NCBI GenBank assembly: GCA_016342685.1
Contig: JAEINU010000002.1
Span: 391,085 to 455,084 of the forward strand
Source: Bacteroidales bacterium
GTDB lineage: Bacteria; Bacteroidota; Bacteroidia; Bacteroidales; UBA12077
Length of the DNA stretch: 64,000 bases
Direction: 5' to 3'
In this document: positions 1 through 9,463 of the stretch, piece after piece
Layout of the letters: each line of letters starts with the position of its first letter
Position numbering within the stretch: the stretch's first letter is position 1
Made by a program: the position numbers and the translations under genes
Notes under the pieces: generated by a model
Databases searched by the model: none
What the model was told of the DNA's origin: nothing
The model's input: the letters and a program-made list of their open reading frames with translations, nothing else

Positions 1-776
1 AGATTCCCAATCTCATCTAGGAATAAGGTGCCCTTTGATGCTAGTTCTATCCTGCCTGGTTTATCTATTTTAGCATCAGTAAATGCCCCCTTAACATAAC
101 CAAATAACTCACTTTCAAATAAAGAATCCGGTAAAGCTGAAACATCAAGATTTACAAACACTTCGTTTGAGCGATTAGATTTTCTATGAATCTCTCGGGC
201 AATTAGCTCTTTCCCTGTACCATTCTCGCCAAGGATAAGAATATTTGCATCTGTCTTTGCTACTTTATTTATAGTTTTAAATACATCTCTTATTTCGTTA
301 GATTCACCTATTATATCAGGGAATTGCTGCGAAATATTTTCGTTAAGGTGCTGCTGTTTTTGACGAAGATTAATTATTTCGCATTTTGATTTACGGAGTT
401 TATATGCATTTTCAATCGTAGTAATAAATTTTTCATCGTCCCATGGCTTTTGAATAAAGTCGGTTCCTCCTTCACGAATAGCTTTTACTGCTAATTCAAA
501 ATCACCATAAGCTGTTATAAAAACTACAATAGCCTCAGAATCAACTTTTAGAATCTCATTCATCCAATAAATCCCTTCATTACCAGTACTTACGCCAGCA
601 TTATAGTTCATATCCAGTATAATTACATCGAATAATTCTTTAGATAATATTGATGGAATAGTATTTGGATTTCTTGTAGTATGAATCTTTCCAAAATGAT
701 TTGAGAGAAGCATCTCAATTGCTATTAAAATCTCTTCATTATCGTCAACAACAAGTATTTTAGCATCTTTATACAT
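1..776 (-). CDS. Sigma-54-dependent response regulator (receiver + AAA+ domain), C-terminus cut by window edge
   Basis: Translation from ATG at 776: MYKDAKILVVDDNEEILIAIEMLL...FDVIILDMNY...GTDFIQKPWDDEKF...DANILILGENGTGKELIAREIHRKSNR...LPDSLFESELFGYVKGAFTDA...GTLFLDEIGN; Walker A and GAFTGA-like loop. Confidence 0.93.
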   Translation of the reverse strand, partial: MYKDAKILVVDDNEEILIAIEMLLSNHFGKIHTTRNPNTIPSILSKELFDVIILDMNYNAGVSTGNEGIYWMNEILKVDSEAIVVFITAYGDFELAVKAIREGGTDFIQKPWDDEKFITTIENAYKLRKSKCEIINLRQKQQHLNENISQQFPDIIGESNEIRDVFKTINKVAKTDANILILGENGTGKELIAREIHRKSNRSNEVFVNLDVSALPDSLFESELFGYVKGAFTDAKIDKPGRIELASKGTLFLDEIGN

Positions 777-814
777 ACTATTTGAATTGTATTATAAATC
801 AAACTTACTAAATA

Positions 815-856
815 AATGAGTAATATTTACACACACATCGGTAAATATTACTCATT
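815..856. promoter_or_regulatory. Perfect 16-bp inverted repeat, candidate enhancer-binding site
   Basis: AATGAGTAATATTTAC-acacacatcg-GTAAATATTACTCATT in the divergent gap between the sigma-54 regulator and the permease. Confidence 0.7.
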
Positions 857-907
857 CAAATTTAACTTAAAAAACGCAATCCTATGATTATGTGACACTT
901 AAAGCCG

Positions 908-923
908 TGGCACATCAATTGAC
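908..923 (+). promoter_or_regulatory. Candidate sigma-54 (-24/-12) promoter
   Basis: TGGCACATCAATTGAC, close to TGGCACN5TTGCW, about 50 bp upstream of the 973 start. Confidence 0.65.
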
Positions 924-972
924 TAATACTAAAAATAAATATTAAAATTATAATTAATAAATTTAACATATC

Positions 973-3375
973 ATGCTTAAAAGTTATTTTATAATTGCTG
1001 TAAGAAATCTGATTCGACAAAAAGGTTATTTTATCATAAACCTTTTAGGCCTAACAATTGGATTAACCGCCTGTCTTTTAATAAGTTTTTATGTAATTGA
1101 TGATTTAAGCTATGATAAATTTCACGAAAAGGGTGATCGAATATATCGTGTTGGTTATCAGCTCAAAGATCCAAGTGGAGAAATTCATAAAGGAGTTACA
1201 ACGGAATATAAACTTAGGGAACTTTTCGTAAACTATTACAACCAAATAGAATCTTTTGTGCGAATAAGCACTCCTGGATCATTTATTATAAAAAATGGAG
1301 AAATAGAATTTTATCAGAATAACGTTTCACTTGTAGAAAAAGACTTTTTTAATGTTTTTACTTATGAATGGATTATGGGTGATAAAGAAACAGCACTAAA
1401 TGAGCCTTTTTCTGCAGTTATTACTGAATCAGTATCAAAAAAATATTTTGGGGATTCAATCCCAATAGGAAAAACGCTTGATTTAGTTACCTACTTAGGA
1501 AATGCACCTATTAAAATTACCGGTGTAATTAAAGATATGCCGAATAACTCTCATTTCAATTTGAGCATTATGGCTTCAATGGAATCGGCAAAATTTATAT
1601 ACAACGATATGATGCTAAATAACTGGGGCGAAATGACTGGTTATAGTTATATTCTTTTACCAGAAAAAACCTCAATTGAATCATTGCATGAACTTTCAGA
1701 AAAATTTATCGATCAAACTTTTGGAGAAGATAGCTATCGTGAAATGCTGTTTCAGCCATTATTTGATATTCATTTACATTCAAATACTAGATTTGAAATT
1801 CAAGCAAATGGAAATATTAGGAATGTTATAATTTTCTCGATAATTGCCATATTTATTCTTTTAATTGCTACAATAAACTATATGAATCTTGCAACAGCAC
1901 GATCTGCAAAAAGGTCACTTGAAGTGGGTATGCGTAAAATCCTAGGGGCAAAAAGAAGAAATCTGGTAATTCAATTTATAGGTGAAGCAACACTAATTAG
2001 TTTTATTTCCGTTTGGCTTTCAATTGCACTATCAGACATATTAATGCCATACTTCAATCAAATTTCTAACAAGCAAATAGATATTAACTGGATGAATAAT
2101 TTATGGATAATAATACTTACTATCTTGTTTTCTTTTATTATTGGTATTGTATCAGGAAGTTATCCCGCTTTTTATTTAAGCTCTTTTAAACCTTTAAAGG
2201 TTTTAAAAGAAAGAAATAAAGTATCATCATCTAACTCAATACTCCGAAAAGGTTTAATTGTATCACAATTTGTTATTTCTACTTTATTAATCATTTGTAC
2301 TTTAGTTGTATTTATACAATATAAATACATGAAAAATAAGCCTATAGGGATTAATCCGACAAATATTGTTAATGTAAGACATCCAGGAATAGAAAATTAC
2401 CAATCTTTTAAACAAGAACTTCTTAAAAATCCACTAATTAAAAATGTGACAGCTTCAAACAAAAAACCAACAAGAAAATTAAGCAGCAATTTAAGTTATA
2501 AGGCCGAAAATGTTGATAGTGAAGGTAAATCTATAAAAATTGTAACGGTTGATTATGATTTCTTTGAAACATTAGAAAATAAAATTATAGAAGGAAGAAG
2601 CTTTTCGAATAAGAATTCAGCCGATCAAAACTCAACTTTTATTATAAATGAACAAGCAATGAAAGAGTTTGGTTGGGATAACACACTAGGTAAAACATTT
2701 ACAACTTATACTTTTAGTCCCGACATTGATAATTGGATCGAAAGAAAGGGAACAATTATTGGAGTTGCAGAAGATTTTCATTTTGAATCTGTTCATAATG
2801 AAATTGTTCCTGTTGTTTATTTTATAGACGAAAATTGGAGGAATTGGGTTTCAATAAAAATTAGTTCGTCCAATGTAAGTGAAACCATGAAGTTTATAAA
2901 GAAAACTTGGGACGATCTAGATGTTGATGTTCGTTATGACCCATCGTTCTATGAAGAAAACTTAGACTCTTTATACCGCGCCGAGAAAAGATTCTTTATA
3001 CTATTTATAATTTTCTCAAGTTTAGCAATCTCAATTGCTTGTTTAGGGATTTTCGGTTTAGCATCCTTTACAGCTGAACAAAAAACAAAAGAAATAGGAA
3101 TTCGGAAAGTAATGGGTGCTTCAGTTACAACAATAATAAAATTAATTAACAAGGAATTTTTAAAGTTAGTTTTAGTATCTAATATTATTGCATGGCCAAT
3201 AGCATGGTATTTTATGAAAAACTGGCTTAACAATTTTACTTATCGAATTGATCTTTCCATATGGCCATTTCTACTTAGCGGAATAATTGCAATTTTTATT
3301 GCCTTAGCATCGGTAAGCTATCAAGCTTTAAAAGCTAGCAGTACAAATCCAGTAAATGCTTTACGTTACGAATAA
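973..3375 (+). CDS. ABC transporter permease (FtsX/MacB-PCD family)
   Basis: MLKSYFIIAVRNLIRQKGYFIINLLGLTIGLTACLLI..., duplicated FtsX cores with 'EIGIRKVMGAS'. Confidence 0.92.
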   Translation: MLKSYFIIAVRNLIRQKGYFIINLLGLTIGLTACLLISFYVIDDLSYDKFHEKGDRIYRVGYQLKDPSGEIHKGVTTEYKLRELFVNYYNQIESFVRISTPGSFIIKNGEIEFYQNNVSLVEKDFFNVFTYEWIMGDKETALNEPFSAVITESVSKKYFGDSIPIGKTLDLVTYLGNAPIKITGVIKDMPNNSHFNLSIMASMESAKFIYNDMMLNNWGEMTGYSYILLPEKTSIESLHELSEKFIDQTFGEDSYREMLFQPLFDIHLHSNTRFEIQANGNIRNVIIFSIIAIFILLIATINYMNLATARSAKRSLEVGMRKILGAKRRNLVIQFIGEATLISFISVWLSIALSDILMPYFNQISNKQIDINWMNNLWIIILTILFSFIIGIVSGSYPAFYLSSFKPLKVLKERNKVSSSNSILRKGLIVSQFVISTLLIICTLVVFIQYKYMKNKPIGINPTNIVNVRHPGIENYQSFKQELLKNPLIKNVTASNKKPTRKLSSNLSYKAENVDSEGKSIKIVTVDYDFFETLENKIIEGRSFSNKNSADQNSTFIINEQAMKEFGWDNTLGKTFTTYTFSPDIDNWIERKGTIIGVAEDFHFESVHNEIVPVVYFIDENWRNWVSIKISSSNVSETMKFIKKTWDDLDVDVRYDPSFYEENLDSLYRAEKRFFILFIIFSSLAISIACLGIFGLASFTAEQKTKEIGIRKVMGASVTTIIKLINKEFLKLVLVSNIIAWPIAWYFMKNWLNNFTYRIDLSIWPFLLSGIIAIFIALASVSYQALKASSTNPVNALRYE

Positions 3376-3450
3376 AACATACAATAAATAGAAAGATTAT
3401 AGGTATTTGTATATTACAAAAGTCCTAACAAATTCTAATAAATAAAACAT

Positions 3451-5862
3451 ATGATAAAGAATCATTTTATAGTCGCAATACGAAACTTAATCAGACAGAA
3501 AGCTTATTTTATAATTAATCTTTTAGGACTAACAATAGGATTAACAGCTTGTTTACTGCTAACATTTTATATAATTGATGAATTAAGTTACGATCGTTAT
3601 CACGAAAAAGCAGAGCGAATTTACCGAATAGGTTATGATGTTGAGAAACCGAATGGAGATAAGGCACTTCAGATCTTAACAGAATATATGCTAAAGGAAT
3701 CGTTCGAAAGTTACTTTAATCAAATTGAATCCTTTGTAAGGATTGGATATCCCAGCACTTACTATGTTGAATATGAAGATAAAAAATTCTATGAGTCAAA
3801 TATTTCATTGGTGGATAAAGATTTTTTTGATGTATTTACTTATGAATGGATTGCAGGCGATCCAAAAGGTGCTTTGGACGAACCATTTACAATTGTAATA
3901 ACAGAAAGCGTTGCAAAGAAGTTTTTTGGAGATGAGAATCCAATAAATAAAACACTCGACATTATGACAAATGTAGGTGAAGCTCCATCTCGGATTACAG
4001 GCGTAATTAAAGACATGCCTAAGAATTCTCATTTTCATCTTAATATTATGCTATCTATGGGTTCTGCCCCAAATGTACTATCACATTTGCAATTAACAGA
4101 TTGGGGTAACATGTCAGTGTATTGCTACCTGCTAATGCCTGAAAACACATCAATTGAATCAATCCAAAAGAAGGGTAAAGAGTTTACCGGACAAATGCGT
4201 GGAGATGAAGGAACTTTTCTACCTGATTTATTGATTCAACCTTTGTTAGATATCCATTTGCATTCGAATGACAGTTTGGAAATTGAACCTAACGGAAATT
4301 ATAGGAATGTTATAATATTCTCAATAATAGCAATCTTTCTACTGCTTATAGCTTCAATAAATTACATGAATCTTGCGACTGCACGTTCTGCAAAAAGATC
4401 GTTAGAAGTAGGTATGCGTAAAGTGCTGGGAGCAAAAAAACAGAGTCTCGTATTTCAATTCTTAGGAGAAGCTATTATAATGACTTTTCTCTCATTGATA
4501 TTATCTCTTGCATTAGCCGATATTCTGATGCCCGCATTTAATAAAATTGCAGGAAAGGAAATAAACATTGTATGGATGAATAATTTGTGGATAATCTTAT
4601 TAACATTTATTATTGCAATCGTAATTGGAATCTTCTCTGGTAGTTATCCCGCATTTTTTCTAAGCTCAGTAAAACCTCTTAATGCATTGAAAAATAAATC
4701 GAAAAACTCTTCATCCAGTTCAATTTTAAGAAAAGTACTGGTTATTTTCCAATTTTCAATATCTGTGATTCTTATCGTATGTACTTTAATTGTTTTCTTA
4801 CAATGGTCATATATGAAGAATAAACCTTTGGGTGTTAACCCTTCAAATATAATATTAATGCGTCATCCAGGGACAAAAAAATATGAAACTTTTAAAGCAG
4901 AATTACTGAAAAATCCAAATATTACAAGCATATCAGCTTCACTTATGCGTCCCCCATACCGGTTGTCATACAACCTAAGCTATACTGCGGAAGGTATAGA
5001 ATTCAACGGTCAAAAATCTATAAAGTTGGTTCCAGTTGAGTATGACTATTTTAAGACCTTAGAAAATAAAATAGTTGAAGGTAGGAGTTTTGACAGAAAT
5101 ATAAGAGCAGATGAAAATTCCACTTTTATTTTAAATGAAGCTGCTATTAAAGAATTTGGATGGGATGATCCCGTAGGAAAAATGTTTGAAACAAGTAAAG
5201 TTGATTTTACAACTGGTGAATGGGTTCCCCGTAAAGGACAAGTTGTGGGTGTCGCTGAAGATTTTCATTTCGAATCGGTACGCAGTAAAATTGAACCTGT
5301 TGTTTATTATATTAATCATGAGATGCTACGTTGGTCGATTATAAAAATAAAGCCATTGAATACCAGCGAAACATTGGAGTATATTAAAGAAAAATGGGAC
5401 GATCTGAATGTTGAAATAAATTATGCGCCATCTTTCTATAATGATGATCTGGATAATCTGTATGGAGCTGAAGAGCGTTTTCTTCAGTTATTTGTTATTT
5501 TTTCGGGATTAGCAATTGCTATAGCATGTATGGGTATTTATGGTCTGGCGTCATATACCGCTGAACAACGTACAAAGGAGATAGGTATTCGGAAAGTGAT
5601 GGGTGCTTCTGTAACAACAATTATAAGCTTAATTAATAAAGAATTTCTAAAATTAGTATTAGTTTCTAATCTTATTGCATGGCCTATAGCTTGGTATTTT
5701 ATGAAAAACTGGCTAAATGATTTCACTTATCAGATTGATCTTTCTGTATGGCCATTTGTACTTAGCGGAATCATTGCTGTTCTGATAGCAATAGCATCTG
5801 TAAGCTATCAAGCTTTAAAAGCCAGTAGTACAAATCCTGTAAATACTTTGCGCTACGAATAA
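3451..5862 (+). CDS. ABC transporter permease (FtsX/MacB-PCD), tandem paralogue of previous gene
   Basis: Extensive identity to 973..3375 along full length. Confidence 0.92.
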   Translation: MIKNHFIVAIRNLIRQKAYFIINLLGLTIGLTACLLLTFYIIDELSYDRYHEKAERIYRIGYDVEKPNGDKALQILTEYMLKESFESYFNQIESFVRIGYPSTYYVEYEDKKFYESNISLVDKDFFDVFTYEWIAGDPKGALDEPFTIVITESVAKKFFGDENPINKTLDIMTNVGEAPSRITGVIKDMPKNSHFHLNIMLSMGSAPNVLSHLQLTDWGNMSVYCYLLMPENTSIESIQKKGKEFTGQMRGDEGTFLPDLLIQPLLDIHLHSNDSLEIEPNGNYRNVIIFSIIAIFLLLIASINYMNLATARSAKRSLEVGMRKVLGAKKQSLVFQFLGEAIIMTFLSLILSLALADILMPAFNKIAGKEINIVWMNNLWIILLTFIIAIVIGIFSGSYPAFFLSSVKPLNALKNKSKNSSSSSILRKVLVIFQFSISVILIVCTLIVFLQWSYMKNKPLGVNPSNIILMRHPGTKKYETFKAELLKNPNITSISASLMRPPYRLSYNLSYTAEGIEFNGQKSIKLVPVEYDYFKTLENKIVEGRSFDRNIRADENSTFILNEAAIKEFGWDDPVGKMFETSKVDFTTGEWVPRKGQVVGVAEDFHFESVRSKIEPVVYYINHEMLRWSIIKIKPLNTSETLEYIKEKWDDLNVEINYAPSFYNDDLDNLYGAEERFLQLFVIFSGLAIAIACMGIYGLASYTAEQRTKEIGIRKVMGASVTTIISLINKEFLKLVLVSNLIAWPIAWYFMKNWLNDFTYQIDLSVWPFVLSGIIAVLIAIASVSYQALKASSTNPVNTLRYE

Positions 5863-5881
5863 GGTATTAATTAAAATTTAA

Positions 5882-6013
5882 AGAGACCATCTAAAAAATC
5901 AGAAAGTTATCTATACTTCGACAAGCTCAGCATGACAACTCCCTATTAATTAGCCTGTCACACTGAACCTGTCGAAGTATTTTTGTTTAGAGCTATCTTT
6001 TGGGACACCCTCT
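5882..6013. repeat. REP-like palindrome inside degenerate terminator-like arms at a convergent junction
   Basis: Core CTTCGACAAGCTCAGCATGACA (5916) ... TGTCACACTGAACCTGTCGAAG (5956); outer arms agagaccatctaaaaaatc / ctatcttttgggacaccctct. Confidence 0.7.
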
Positions 6014-6017
6014 TTTT

Positions 6018-6479
6018 TTACACACTAAATTCTCTTTCGATTCTTTGTTCCAGAGATATAAATGATTCAGTGCGCCCCACCCCTGATATATTCTGCATTT
6101 TATTTACCAACACATTCATTAAATGATTGTTATCAACACAATAAATCTTAACTAACAAAGCCCAAGTACCGGTAGTAAAATGACATTCAACAATTTCTGG
6201 AATCTTTTCTAATTCCTTAATTACATTATTGTAAACATTGGGTTTATCAAGCAGTATTCCAACAAAAGCACAAATATCGAAACCAACAGCTTTGGGTTGT
6301 ACTGTAAATTTAGAACCACTAATAATTCCAGCTTCTTCGAGCTTTTTAATTCGTTGATGAATTGCTGCCCCTGAAATTCCACATGCACGAGCAATCTCAA
6401 GAAAAGGAGTACGCGCATTTTTTATTAAATAAGATAAAATAGTTCTATCTGTAGCATCAATTTGTACTTTCTTATTCAT
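6018..6479 (-). CDS. Lrp/AsnC family transcriptional regulator
   Basis: DATDRTILSYLIKNARTPFLEIARACGISGAAIHQRIKKLEEAGII + RAM-like domain. Confidence 0.93.
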   Translation of the reverse strand: MNKKVQIDATDRTILSYLIKNARTPFLEIARACGISGAAIHQRIKKLEEAGIISGSKFTVQPKAVGFDICAFVGILLDKPNVYNNVIKELEKIPEIVECHFTTGTWALLVKIYCVDNNHLMNVLVNKMQNISGVGRTESFISLEQRIEREFSV

Positions 6480-6627
6480 ATCATATCAAATTATAATTAG
6501 CACACAAATATAAGTAACAATTCGTAAGCATTAAACCCAAACAATAATAAAAAACTACAATCACAGACAAAAAAAAGAGACTTAACTCTTTGGCTAAACC
6601 TCTTTTAGTCGACAATCTAATTCAAAT

Positions 6628-7251
6628 CTAATTGTAAGTATTTTCGGTAAACTCAATATCAGATGGTGGTTCAAATTTCGAAGCTGGTATTGATATATCT
6701 TCATCAAACTTAATAGCTACTTCATTTACTTCGATTCCCATTAAATTTACTGTCGATTTTAGAACAACCGTTTTATAAATCCATGACTTTGCTCCCATCA
6801 CCTCAATTACTTCACATTTATAACCTAAGAAATTCTCAGGTGCTAATTTTTCACCTCCAAAAGCATTTAACATATCATCTTCGAATTTCTTCTTCTCTGC
6901 ATCGGTCATATCTTCAGAAAAATCTACGGCATCGTAGTATGAATCTGTTCCCATGACAGCAGTTCCATCTAACAAATTAATATCCCAATACTTGTTCCCA
7001 TCAGAAATATGAATAGAGTGAATCTCTTCTTTCTGAACCATTCCGAAAATTTTTACTTCTGAAACTGATTTAATTTCTTCACGTTCTTTATCCCCATAAT
7101 CGTCCCACCAGATTTTTTTCGTTCCTTTTGAGCTTCCGGTTAATTCGTACTCAATATAACCCGACTTTACAATATATCGATCAATACCTTCTTGAGCAAA
7201 AAGTATACCCACCGAAAAGATACAAACTAAACTTAAAACTATCTTTTTCAT
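6628..7251 (-). CDS. Secreted protein of unknown function (DUF4412-like)
   Basis: Signal peptide MKKIVLSLVCIFSVGILFAQ; 'SGYIEYELTGSSKGTKKIWWDDYG'. Confidence 0.6.
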   Translation of the reverse strand: MKKIVLSLVCIFSVGILFAQEGIDRYIVKSGYIEYELTGSSKGTKKIWWDDYGDKEREEIKSVSEVKIFGMVQKEEIHSIHISDGNKYWDINLLDGTAVMGTDSYYDAVDFSEDMTDAEKKKFEDDMLNAFGGEKLAPENFLGYKCEVIEVMGAKSWIYKTVVLKSTVNLMGIEVNEVAIKFDEDISIPASKFEPPSDIEFTENTYN

Positions 7252-7255
7252 CCGT

Positions 7256-7456
7256 TTACTGTTTAATTATTTTATGAAAAACAATATTGTTATCTGAATA
7301 TATCTTTACAATATAAACACCTGACTTTAAACACTTAATATCTATTAATTTATTATTATTTGAATGTATATATATCTTACCATCAACTCCAATAATTTCT
7401 GTTTTAAAATCTGTTCCTATCCCTTTAATCTTTAATATATCTGATAGAAAAACCAC
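7256..7456 (-). pseudogene. Out-of-frame T9SS type A sorting-domain-like tail
   Basis: ...TEIIGVDGKIYIHSNNNKLIDIKCLKSGVYIVKIYSDNNIVFHKIIKQ resembles a Por-secretion C-terminal domain but is in a different frame from the FISUMP ORF it overlaps. Confidence 0.5.
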
Positions 7457-8042
7457 TTAGTTTATGATGATCACGAAATTGAATCACTTGATTATTGGTA
7501 TGCATTATTTCAATATCATCACTTTCTGCACCTTCAGTATTTGTCCACCAATACGCAAATAGCCCTTTATACATAAACATACTAACATTATTCATGTAAC
7601 ATCCCCCAGGAAGAGCAGAAAAACCACTACTGTTTGTTACCTTATCGGATGTATTATTTCCCCAATATTCAGCACTAGGCTCCATCATTTTATAAGCTGC
7701 TTTTATTGGTCCTCCTACATAATCAATTAGCATATTACATTCATCAGTACTTGGAATATGCCAACCATCAGGACAAATATTTTTTGCTGTTTCGTATGTA
7801 TATAAATATCCATATGTGGCAACGTTGCCTTCATCATTATTGTAAGCCCAACATCCTGTATCTGCTTTGAAAGCAAAATTTTCCATCATCCACTCCTGAT
7901 CTCCAATTTTTACATATTTGTACGTTTTACCATCTCTGCTATCGGTAAAGGTTTTACTCTCAATAGGTTTATTACATGACATTGTTACTATCGATAATAT
8001 CATTATACCTATTAGTGCCGATTTAAATAAAAAAGTTTTCAT
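7425..8042 (-). CDS. FISUMP-domain lipoprotein
   Basis: Lipobox LSIVTMSC; 'DRDGKTYKYVKIGDQEWMMENF'-type FISUMP core ending 'SIRYIKD'. Confidence 0.85.
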   Translation of the reverse strand: MKTFLFKSALIGIMILSIVTMSCNKPIESKTFTDSRDGKTYKYVKIGDQEWMMENFAFKADTGCWAYNNDEGNVATYGYLYTYETAKNICPDGWHIPSTDECNMLIDYVGGPIKAAYKMMEPSAEYWGNNTSDKVTNSSGFSALPGGCYMNNVSMFMYKGLFAYWWTNTEGAESDDIEIMHTNNQVIQFRDHHKLSGFSIRYIKD

Positions 8043-8152
8043 AGTTTATAAAATTAATTTAATTATTATTTCTTGTAACTCAATAGTTTTAAGCATGTTA
8101 TTTTGTGCTTAAGCAAATAATAAAAACATATGTTAAAAATGGCTACCAATTC

Positions 8153-8740
8153 TTACAAACAATTCTTTCTCAAATATTTACCTAAAACCGCACCTCCATT
8201 AGAATAAGCACCAGCAACTCTCTCTCCTGAATCTGGATGTGCTGCACCACTCGCTTTACTCATCTTCATAGAAGCAATTATATTATCTGGAGCGTTTGTT
8301 TCTATGAAACTAATTTCAAGATCGATAGCAGCCGCCTTAGATTGAAATCCAAATTGAAAACCAGGTTCAGTAAAAGTTGTTTTCACGATCATTGTATATT
8401 TAAAATCTGAGTTATCTTCAGCAACAAATAAGCTTTTTGAATATTTTCCTAACGTATGGATAAACTTCTCATTAAAACGTTCTCTATCAGCAAAAAAATC
8501 GCTTTTCCATTTTTCACCACTTCCTTCTTCCTTCTTTTCTTTCTCTTCCACTTTTTCATCAATATACTCTTGAAGTGTCATTTTTCCATATTTCATATCA
8601 TTAGGATACACAAAAACAACACTTATTTCAGCTACGTCTTTTAAAAAAGATAAATCGCCTGATTCTACTTTAACTTTTTGTGCATTTGTAGTACCTATTA
8701 TACTTAAAAACGCAACGAATAATAAAATAATATTTTTCAT
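8153..8740 (-). CDS. Secreted hypothetical protein
   Basis: Signal peptide MKNIILLFVAFLSIIGTTNAQ; complete ORF. Confidence 0.6.
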   Translation of the reverse strand: MKNIILLFVAFLSIIGTTNAQKVKVESGDLSFLKDVAEISVVFVYPNDMKYGKMTLQEYIDEKVEEKEKKEEGSGEKWKSDFFADRERFNEKFIHTLGKYSKSLFVAEDNSDFKYTMIVKTTFTEPGFQFGFQSKAAAIDLEISFIETNAPDNIIASMKMSKASGAAHPDSGERVAGAYSNGGAVLGKYLRKNCL

Positions 8741-8797
8741 AATTTTGATTTTGGTTATTTATTAATTTTGGTTATTTATCTTCTAATTTAGAAAAGT

Positions 8798-8826
8798 ATT
8801 TCCCCGATTCTTCAAATCGGGGAAAT
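8798..8826 (-). terminator. Hairpin terminator candidate
   Basis: ATTTCCCCGATT-cttca-AATCGGGGAAAT, downstream of 8883..9413. Confidence 0.6.
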
Positions 8827-8882
8827 CATTCTTTTATATGCTAGAATAAATCACCTTTGCATAAAACACTATAGCACAGCTT

Positions 8883-9413
8883 TTAATTTGTGTTTACAGT
8901 AGCAAAACTTGATTTAAAAGTCCCTTCCAATTTATTGCCATCTTCATCCGTAACATCTAGAGTTACTGTATATGTATCACCAGAACCTTTAATAGTAACT
9001 TTGCCACTTGTAAAAGATGGTGAACTACCTGTTGTTGGGTACTGTCCATTAGCATTCACGTCCAAATCTAAATCAAGTTCGCAAGTACCTTCTTCTTCAC
9101 TATTGCTTAGAACATAGTCCCCAGCCACTAAAGTTCTCGGTGTTGAAGTATAAAAATCTATTTCGAGCCAGTCTCCACTTCCTGTTAATCTTCCATAATC
9201 AACCTTTAAGGAACCTGTAAATACATTCATATTGTAAAACTGATCATCGCTGTAATACCATAATTCTGCATAATCATTCCATGAAAAAGTCTGATCATTA
9301 AATTCAACTGGATTTTCCTTTGGATCGTCTTTTTTTACATCATCATCTTTATCACAAGAAAACATTGTTACGGCAATTAATAATGCCATTCCGATTTTTA
9401 AATAATTTTTCAT
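8883..9413 (-). CDS. Hypothetical lipoprotein
   Basis: Lipobox AVTMFSC followed by Asp/Lys-rich linker; complete ORF. Confidence 0.65.
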   Translation of the reverse strand: MKNYLKIGMALLIAVTMFSCDKDDDVKKDDPKENPVEFNDQTFSWNDYAELWYYSDDQFYNMNVFTGSLKVDYGRLTGSGDWLEIDFYTSTPRTLVAGDYVLSNSEEEGTCELDLDLDVNANGQYPTTGSSPSFTSGKVTIKGSGDTYTVTLDVTDEDGNKLEGTFKSSFATVNTN

Positions 9414-9463
9414 TTCTTAAGTTTTTATTTACTGATTATTAATTTATTTGTTTTTCTACACCT

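Noticed and set aside
2949-3233. Antisense ORFs in FtsX genes (2949-3233, 3805-4038, 5131-5319, 5538-5726, 25274-25528, 27215-27442)
   Set aside because: 2949-3233 and 5538-5726 resemble each other only because the sense genes are paralogues; they have no independent support.
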